Assembly: GCA_019775845.1 (NCBI GenBank)
Contig: JADQAV010000015.1
Coordinates: 124,001-188,000, forward strand
Length of the DNA stretch: 64,000 nt
Direction of reading: 5' to 3'
Source of the DNA: Myrmaecium sp. VS I D KN 1
Taxonomy: Eukaryota > Ascomycota > Dothideomycetes > Valsariales > Valsariaceae
The notes beneath the pieces were generated by a model. The model ran no database searches and was not told the origin of the DNA. It worked only from the letters and a program-made list of their open reading frames with translations. The position numbers and the translations under genes were made by a program. Position 1 is the first letter of the stretch, and every line of letters starts with the position of its first letter. Positions 58,011-64,000 of this stretch are shown piece by piece.

Positions 58011-60635
58011 ATGTTTAATCGGAACAATCTTCCTGCGATGCCTAATCCTTTTGGCGGGCGGCCAGATGGCTCACCGCGTCAACCGCCTCGGAATGATCCA
58101 TACTCTCGCCCAACCCAGCAGCAACATGCAAGACAGCCTGGATATGGCGAGCCTACAGGTTATAGCAGTCGGTCCCCGATGGCCACACCGAACCATGGAG
58201 GACCCGGAAGTAGAGATCTGAGCTCAGGCAGGATCCTGCAGCTTAGGCCTGTCAAAAGTCCGGGCAGCAACGCTTACGTGTTTGGTAACTTGTATGCATA
58301 GCGTCTGGTCAATGTCTCGCCTGTTAGCTAAATACATGTCCAGGGTTGCTGTTTCCCCGAGGGACATCCCACCATCCCGCGACGGCCTAGACACCTATAT
58401 CCTGATAAATGGCAAATACGTTCTTTCGGCGAGGCCCACCGAATCATGCCAACCTGGCGAAATTGGTCTTACCGATGTGCAGCGAGGCTGGGCTGAAGTG
58501 GCACTCGGGCCAAATGACATCGTGACAGTGGAAACCTATGACCCTTTTAGTAAGGGATCGCAGTCGTACCTGGGGTCTGTTGAGGCCACGGTGGGATTCG
58601 CTGGGCGGAAGACAACGGAGACTCCTTACGATCAGGATGAGCTTGCTAAGCAATTCGTCAAGGTCTATCATACGTTTCCATTGTTTTCTGGTGTTGCTAA
58701 CCTTTGTCACAGACGTTCGAGAATCAGATGCTGGCGCCAGGTCAACAGATACTCATGGATGTCAAGAGCTACTACCTACGCGTGACGATTCAGACAGTTA
58801 CCCTTGTAGACTTATCCATGGAAAAGGCTTCTTCATCGGCATCGCCTTCTCTCACAGATCCCCTGGCCAGAGGGATTCTGACAAGGCAGACGACTATCGA
58901 TTTCTCCAAGGATCCAAAGTCCGACATCAAAATCACTGGATCGAACAGAAGACGGGCCGAGAACTCTATCCTTCAGCCGGGATTCAAGTTCGAGGACATG
59001 GGAATTGGCGGTTTAGACACTGAGTTTAGTGCCATCTTCCGAAGAGCGTTCGCTTCCCGCATACTAGCCCCCGGACTGGTGGATAAGATGGGTATTCAAC
59101 ACGTGCGGGGTCTACTCTTATATGGTCCGCCAGGAACCGGCAAAACGCTTATTGCCCGTCAGATAGGGAAAATGCTCAACGCCCGTGAGCCAAAGGTCAT
59201 CAACGGGCCCGAGGTGCTTTCCAAGTTCGTCGGTCAATCCGAAGAGAACATCCGTAAGCTTTTCGGCGATGCGGAAAGAGAATATAAGGAGAAAGGCGAT
59301 GAGAGTGGTCTGCACATCATTATCTTCGATGAGCTTGATGCCGTTTGCAAGCAAAGAGGTAGCGGCTCAACGGGGGGCACCGGTGTGGGCGATAGCGTGG
59401 TCAACCAATTGCTATCGAAGCTCGACGGCGTCGACCAATTGAACAATATCCTCTTGATCGGAATGACCAACCGAATGGACATGATAGACGAGGCTCTCCT
59501 ACGTTCTGGGCGTTTGGAAGTGCACATTGAGATTTCATTGCCAGACGAGTCTGGGAGAGCTCAGATTCTTAAAATCCATACGGATAAGATGAGCCGCAAC
59601 AACATTCTAGATCCTGACGTTGATCTCACAGAATTAGCGCGTCTCACCAAGAACTTTTCAGGTGCCGAAATCAACGGTCTGGTTAGAGCAGCATCGTCGC
59701 ACGCACTTGCTCGCTATGTCCGATTAGACAAAGGCGCTTCCATTAGCGAGGACGTGGTCAACATGAGGGTCAAACGGCAGGACTTTTTGAACGCACTTGA
59801 AGAAGTCAAGCCTCTCTTTGGTGTGGCCGAAGAAGAGCTAGGAAAGCGCATCCAAGGGGGCATCATACATTATTCCGACCTAATTGACAACATCCTCACG
59901 CAAGGACATCTATACGTCAACCAAGTGCGAGAATCAACGCCGCTGCTCTCCGTCGTACTTCATGGACCGCCGGGCAGCGGTAAGACGGCTCTTGCTTCAA
60001 AACTGGCCATCGACTCTAGATTCCCTTTCATCAAGCTCATCACTCCAGAGGACATGGTTGGTATGTCGGATATGCAAAAGGTGCAAAAACTGGACAAGGT
60101 TTTCCAGGACGCGTACAAAAGTCCGCTGAGTGTCGTGGTGATTGACGATATCGAGCTGCTTATTGACTGGGTAGCGATCGGACCCCGTTTCAGTAACACT
60201 GTCCTCAATGCCCTGAAAGTCTGCCTGAAAAAGAAACCGCCAAAGGTATGGTCATGGACACCGCCCCCCACGCGAAGTGATATCAGTTTTCTAACACGAT
60301 CATAGGATCGCCGCTTGCTCGTTCTGGCCACTACTAGTGAACGCTCAGTCCTTCAGCAGCTGAGCCTGTTCGATCGATTCGACGCCCAGATCGCTGTGCC
60401 GACTGTGGGCACATCAGCGGAACTGGATCAGGTGCTGCTTCAGTCCGGAGCTTTTGCTCCCGAAGATCGCCAGAGAGCAATTGCACAGATGCAAGAGATG
60501 ACGAACAGCGGTGAAGTCGGAGTGGGAATCAAGAAGATCTTGACAGGCATCGAAACCGCCAAGCAGGACGAGGACGTCCCTGGCAGATTTGCACAGGTGA
60601 TGACGGAAGCAATTGCAGCGAGAGAGTTTGCGTAA
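58011..60635 (+). CDS. sec18: SEC18/NSF vesicle-fusion AAA ATPase
   Basis: Four exons: 58011-58291, 58344-58662, 58713-60245 and 60306-60635, giving 820 residues; introns are 50-60 nt. It disassembles SNARE complexes with alpha-SNAP after membrane fusion. The N-domain (about 80-290) follows a Pro/Gln-rich leader. D1 has GPPGTGKT near 340 and the NSF-type IIIFDELDAVCKQRG, plus GMTNRMDMIDEALLRSGRLEVH. D2 has GPPGSGKTALASKLA near 618 and SVVVIDDIELLIDW. The last exon (LVLATTSERSVLQQL to REFA) completes D2. Length matches yeast and Aspergillus Sec18. All motifs look intact. Confidence 0.96.
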
Positions 60636-62322
60636 AGTGAAGGGGGTCTGTACGAGGTAGTCTGTACCAACGTAACGTGCAATCCAACTAGCCATTGGCT
60701 CCCAACGCCCAGGATAGGCCATGTTAGTGGTGAGCGTGCCGTGTAACTGGACGGTCTCATGTAGACCACGCGTGGCCCGCATGGTCGTTAACCAGAGCTG
60801 GCCCTCAGCCGTAGCACTGCTCTTAGACGGGGTTGGACCAAATGCAACCCGGGTGTCCGGTGATTGCGGATACAGTGGGCAAACAGCTACATGACATGTC
60901 GAGCACGAGGCAGGGGCGGAAGTGAGGTGAGGACTCTGAGTGATCCAAAAATCGAGTACACGCAGACATGTTGACGCAGATGCAAGGGGATCCGCGGAAC
61001 TCGGGCGTCGCTTACAGATCGGGGGTTCAGCAACTTGAACGACCGGTTGGCTGGGGGTCTGAGTGCGCTCGTTCGTTCACTGTGAGAGCACCGACGGAGC
61101 AGGAGGAGGGCGCAAGGTATGGATAACCTAGTCCTAAGGCGGAGACTGGTCGTGTCTATCTAGAGTATGTACATTGGTACATAAGGTACTTGATCAGGCC
61201 GGCCCATCCTCTGGCCTTCCATCGAACCAACCGACGCTCGCTACGTCGCCCAATTGACTGTCGCCGCGGATGACGCAACGGCGATTGCAGCGGTTCCTAC
61301 TCCCTTCTGCGCTCCTGAACTCCCCCGGCGCTGGCCGTTTGTCTCCTCTCCACCTCCCGTCGCTCAATTGCCGTCGCAGCGGAGCCCGACAAGTGTCACC
61401 ATGCCGGGCATGTTTGGAGCAACCTGGATGCGCCATTTCCATGTGCTGCAGTCGCTGATCCTGCACTTCCACCCGGCCTTGATGGATCTTGATGCCGTGT
61501 AGCTGGCCCAACGCCGTTTGGCTGGCGAGACGAACGTGGATTGACAACACATCAACTCTGACAACAGAGCATGCTCCCTTAGCCTCAATCAACCTACTTC
61601 CGAACCCCCCATGCGCCTACAGCATCCATCGTTGCCGCTTTTACGTTCCTTGTTTGATGCGGTTCCTGCTGCTGCTTGCCGCCTTTACTTTTCCGACTCC
61701 TGTCTCCCTGTTCACTTCGCTCACGTCCGTCTTTTGACTTCAATCCCTCCACCAGTCCTATTCTTTCCCTTCTTCTGGTTGATACGATGCTCGCCCCTAG
61801 CGGCCAAGTTTTCTGCGACCCGGCCAATTGCACTTGAAGTTTAGGGGATGCGGGTCGTATACCATGCGTGAATTGCATATTGCTGGCATCGGGTGCCCTC
61901 CGGCCTCCTTCAACAGGCAACTCTGATGCTCAATTGCCACAGAGAGACCTGCTTTTCAACATGCAGATATGCATGGTCATCACCGTGAGAGCGGGGTCAG
62001 GCCCTCGTCTCTCGATGATGAAAGTCAAACGGCTTCTCTATCGCTCAATGGCTGACCGCTGGATGGGCGGGATGTATAAATTGATGGCATTTTCCTGGTC
62101 TTTGGGGGGAATTAAAAGTTTCCTAAATCTCAATCCCGCTGCGGAATTACCCCGATATACTTATCTTGTCTCGAATTGTCATCTCACTCTCATCCTCTGG
62201 ACATAAACCCCCCTCTCAATCCAGAAGCTCTTCTCTCTGCCATCAGCCTCATTACCCCCTCTGGGTATCATCGTCAACATCACTGGCTTTGCCGTCTACA
62301 GGAGCATCACATCTAACACACA
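60636..62322. promoter_or_regulatory. Long intergenic SEC18-KXD1
   Basis: 1.7 kb, no gene seen; frames on both strands are low-complexity. It has three GTAC copies in a short span (61169-61189), a TATAAA (62075-62080) about 245 bp upstream of the KXD1 start, and a CT-rich leader (62210-62260). Confidence 0.45.
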
Positions 62323-62996
62323 ATGCCTTCTGCTGAAACTTTCTCCCCTTCCGCGGCTATGCCGATTGCTATGACGAAGCCGAATTATTACGACAACTCT
62401 CATCATGCAGGATACGAACGGATGTCCGTGTCACCACCTGAGGCACCCGAGAGCGTCACGACTTCCGGCGGACTCTCGTATTCCGCACATACGAGCAGCT
62501 ATGCTGGAAGTTCCAGCGAGTACGACATGTCCGGATCATGCGCTAGTGTTGATCTCCTCGAGTACATGGGCGACAGGGTGCAAGGTTCATTTGACCCGCT
62601 CCCCCTTGACCGCAGCCTTGCGAAGCAGAGCCAAACGTAAGACTTTCCCTCTTTACATCTATCTCCTCTTTCCCTCCTGCGGAGGCTAACCTAACTTGCA
62701 GATCCGGGGAGCTCAACAACAAGAGCCAGGAACTGCGTAAGCTCCGGGCTCTGGCACAAAGCAGGCTTGCTGCCGCGCGAGTCGATTTTGCCCAAGGCAT
62801 GAAGGCTGCGAAGGAAGTGCAACGTGATTTGCAATGGACACAGAAACGTGTGAAGTAAGTGGACCTGAATCCCCTGCCATTTATCTGACTATGCTAATGT
62901 ACCCGATTCAGTGCTTTGAATGAGAAGGCGGCACGCAGGTTTCCAGCGGAATATGAACTCGCGTCTCAGAAATTTCCGGCACCAGTTGACTACTAA
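62323..62996 (+). CDS. kxd1: KxDL-domain protein (BORC/BLOC-1 subunit KXD1)
   Basis: Three exons, 62323-62636, 62702-62854 and 62912-62996, giving 183 residues; introns are 65 and 57 nt. The first 95 residues are Ser/Tyr-rich and disordered. The KxDL helical domain fills about 95-175: SGELNNKSQELRKLRALAQ, then RLAAARVDFAQGMKAAKEV and QRDLQWTQKRVNALNEKA, ending RFPAEYELASQKFPAPVDY. In animals and yeast, KXD1 is part of BLOC-1/BORC complexes on endosomes and lysosomes; a similar endolysosomal role is inferred. It lies next to SEC18, but I read no operon-like link. Confidence 0.84.
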
Positions 62997-63521
62997 TGGA
63001 CAACAGGTGCTACTTCAGTAGCACGTGATCTCTGTTTGAAGGGCAGTGCTATTTGTGCCTCCCTTCTAGAATGTCCGCGGACGCTGGAATCCTCTCGCCG
63101 CTTTTGGGAAGCATTGCTAGCGTGCGGGACGGGCCGCCTGCGAAGAATATGCAGGAACGGCACCTCGCTTTGATTGGGTGACTGGTCGTTGGATGGCGTT
63201 CGGCGTTTGATGGAGCGATCCACGTGTAGTTACTTGCATGAACTCCTTCAGGGCTATGCCCTATGTCGGTGTTGAACCCTTGTATTGGCCGGAGGAATGA
63301 TAAACCTCGGTTGTGACCTGTACGCCCCGGGACAGGAAACGTGACGCGGAGATATCGGGGGCAACTTGTGCGCCTGCTCCTGAGTCGACACGTGGTAGCC
63401 ACAGGTCGACATCTCAGGCCTACTCCGCAGTAATGAAGAATTTGAGGCTGTGATTCGTGGCCATGGGCTCGAACAGTTGCGGCCTGGCTTCATCACCTAA
63501 AGAGAACGGAGTTGAAACTCC
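62997..63521. other. Convergent intergenic region
   Basis: 3' flanks of KXD1 and the last gene; no gene seen. Confidence 0.5.
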
Positions 63522-63976
63522 TTAGACATGAGGACGGAGATTCGCCCATGGATCCTCGATGAAGCTAGGTAAGAAGTAGGCTACGTCCCCTTGGTCATTT
63601 CTGAAGCCTTCTCTTGACATTTGCCCGAGCCCCTGCTGCTGCTGCTGCTGGAGCGGCTGCACCTGTTCAGCAGTCGTCTCCCCAGTCAACCCTTGATCCT
63701 CGGCTTGGAGAAAGAAACATATAAGTTAGCGAACCAGGTAATTTAGAGGGGTTTCGAATCATTCTCACCTTGGGGCGTAGCTGCTGCCAAGGGTTCCCTG
63801 TCTGGAGCGGTGCCAGTTCGCTCCGTTGCGGCAAGGCCTGTCAATGATGATGACGATGGTGGTGGTGATGATGGAGCTGCGGCAACGCTGAGATCCTGTC
63901 GCTTTCGCTTCCGGCCGGCTTGGTCGCCGAAGGAGGAGAAGCCCATGGCGCGCGCGATCTCTGGGTCGATCTCCAT
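63522..63976 (-). CDS. Small polyQ protein of unknown function
   Basis: Two exons on the minus strand, 63976-63769 and 63703-63522, with a 65-nt intron (GTGAGA donor, CTAAC branch point), giving 129 residues. The N-terminus MEIDPEIARAMGFSSFGDQ is followed by a basic KRKRQD patch, a Ser/Pro-rich linker and, in exon 2, a run of six Gln (QQQQQQ). The C-terminus DQGDVAYFLPSFIEDPWANL looks like a conserved short motif. The KRKR patch suggests a nuclear location (inference). I recognise no family. The start is near the window edge, but the MEIDPE opening reads like a true N-terminus. Confidence 0.72.
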
Positions 63977-64000
63977 GATTGTTTTGCTGAGAAATTATGC

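Noticed and set aside
61594-61920. Minus-strand frame in the SEC18-KXD1 gap
   Set aside because: Low-complexity basic peptide without splice partners or recognisable domain.
1-64000. Transposons, LTR or virus-like elements, CRISPR arrays
   Set aside because: I saw no transposase, reverse transcriptase, integrase or capsid-like protein, no long terminal or spaced direct repeats, and no AT-rich mutated blocks of the kind left by repeat-induced point mutation.
1-64000. Secondary-metabolite or other functional gene cluster
   Set aside because: The genes are mixed housekeeping functions on both strands without synthase, transporter and regulator groupings.

Overview
The window is nuclear DNA of a filamentous ascomycete (Pezizomycotina; Eurotiomycetes is my best guess, not proven). 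The evidence is intron-containing eukaryotic genes with mostly 49-65 nt introns, GTANGT-like donors, CTAAC/CTAAT branch points just upstream of the acceptor, and several single-copy fungal housekeeping proteins. I place 23 protein genes, most with complete exon structures, plus one weak small candidate. I found no tRNA, rRNA, transposon, virus-like element or CRISPR array, and nothing that looks like a secondary-metabolite or defence cluster.

Layout. 1-5 kb: non-coding DNA, then an unrecognised single-exon protein with a basic, Trp-rich block (3064-4932, +). 6.1-15.5 kb: spindle-checkpoint MadBub kinase BUB1 (+) facing the nuclear-migration cortical anchor ApsA/Num1 (-). 15.5-18.8 kb: mostly non-coding. 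18.8-22.2 kb: Hsp90 co-chaperone CNS1 (+) and an F-box-like LPAELRN protein (-). 23.4-31.0 kb: mitochondrial serine hydroxymethyltransferase (+), a Ser/Thr-rich single-pass membrane protein (-) and an unrecognised protein with a 22-nt first exon (+). 31.9-38.1 kb: the Golgi Ca2+/Mn2+ ATPase PMR1 (-) and cohesin kleisin RAD21 (+), divergent from one another. 38.9-41.5 kb: tRNA threonylcarbamoylation enzyme SUA5 and a five-exon small secreted protein (both +). 42.0-53.1 kb: four minus-strand genes, an MIT-domain protein, CSN3, HEM14 and NAB2. 53.7-64.0 kb: an SR-type splicing factor (+), a CYSTM protein with GYPPQ repeats (-), a small membrane protein (+), SEC18/NSF (+), a KxDL (BORC/BLOC-1) subunit (+) and a small polyQ protein (-).

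The genes are not an operon or a pathway cluster. Loose themes are mitosis (BUB1, ApsA, RAD21), membrane traffic and Golgi (PMR1, SEC18, KXD1, possibly the MIT protein) and nuclear mRNA handling (NAB2 and the SR protein share one 588-bp divergent promoter). The points most worth checking are gene-structure oddities: a probable GC-AG intron, a stop-free 54-nt intron inside an MIT domain, an overlapping upstream ORF on PMR1, a long first intron in the SR gene, and dispersed TACTGTA palindromes in intergenic DNA. I did not find a convincing new multi-gene system.
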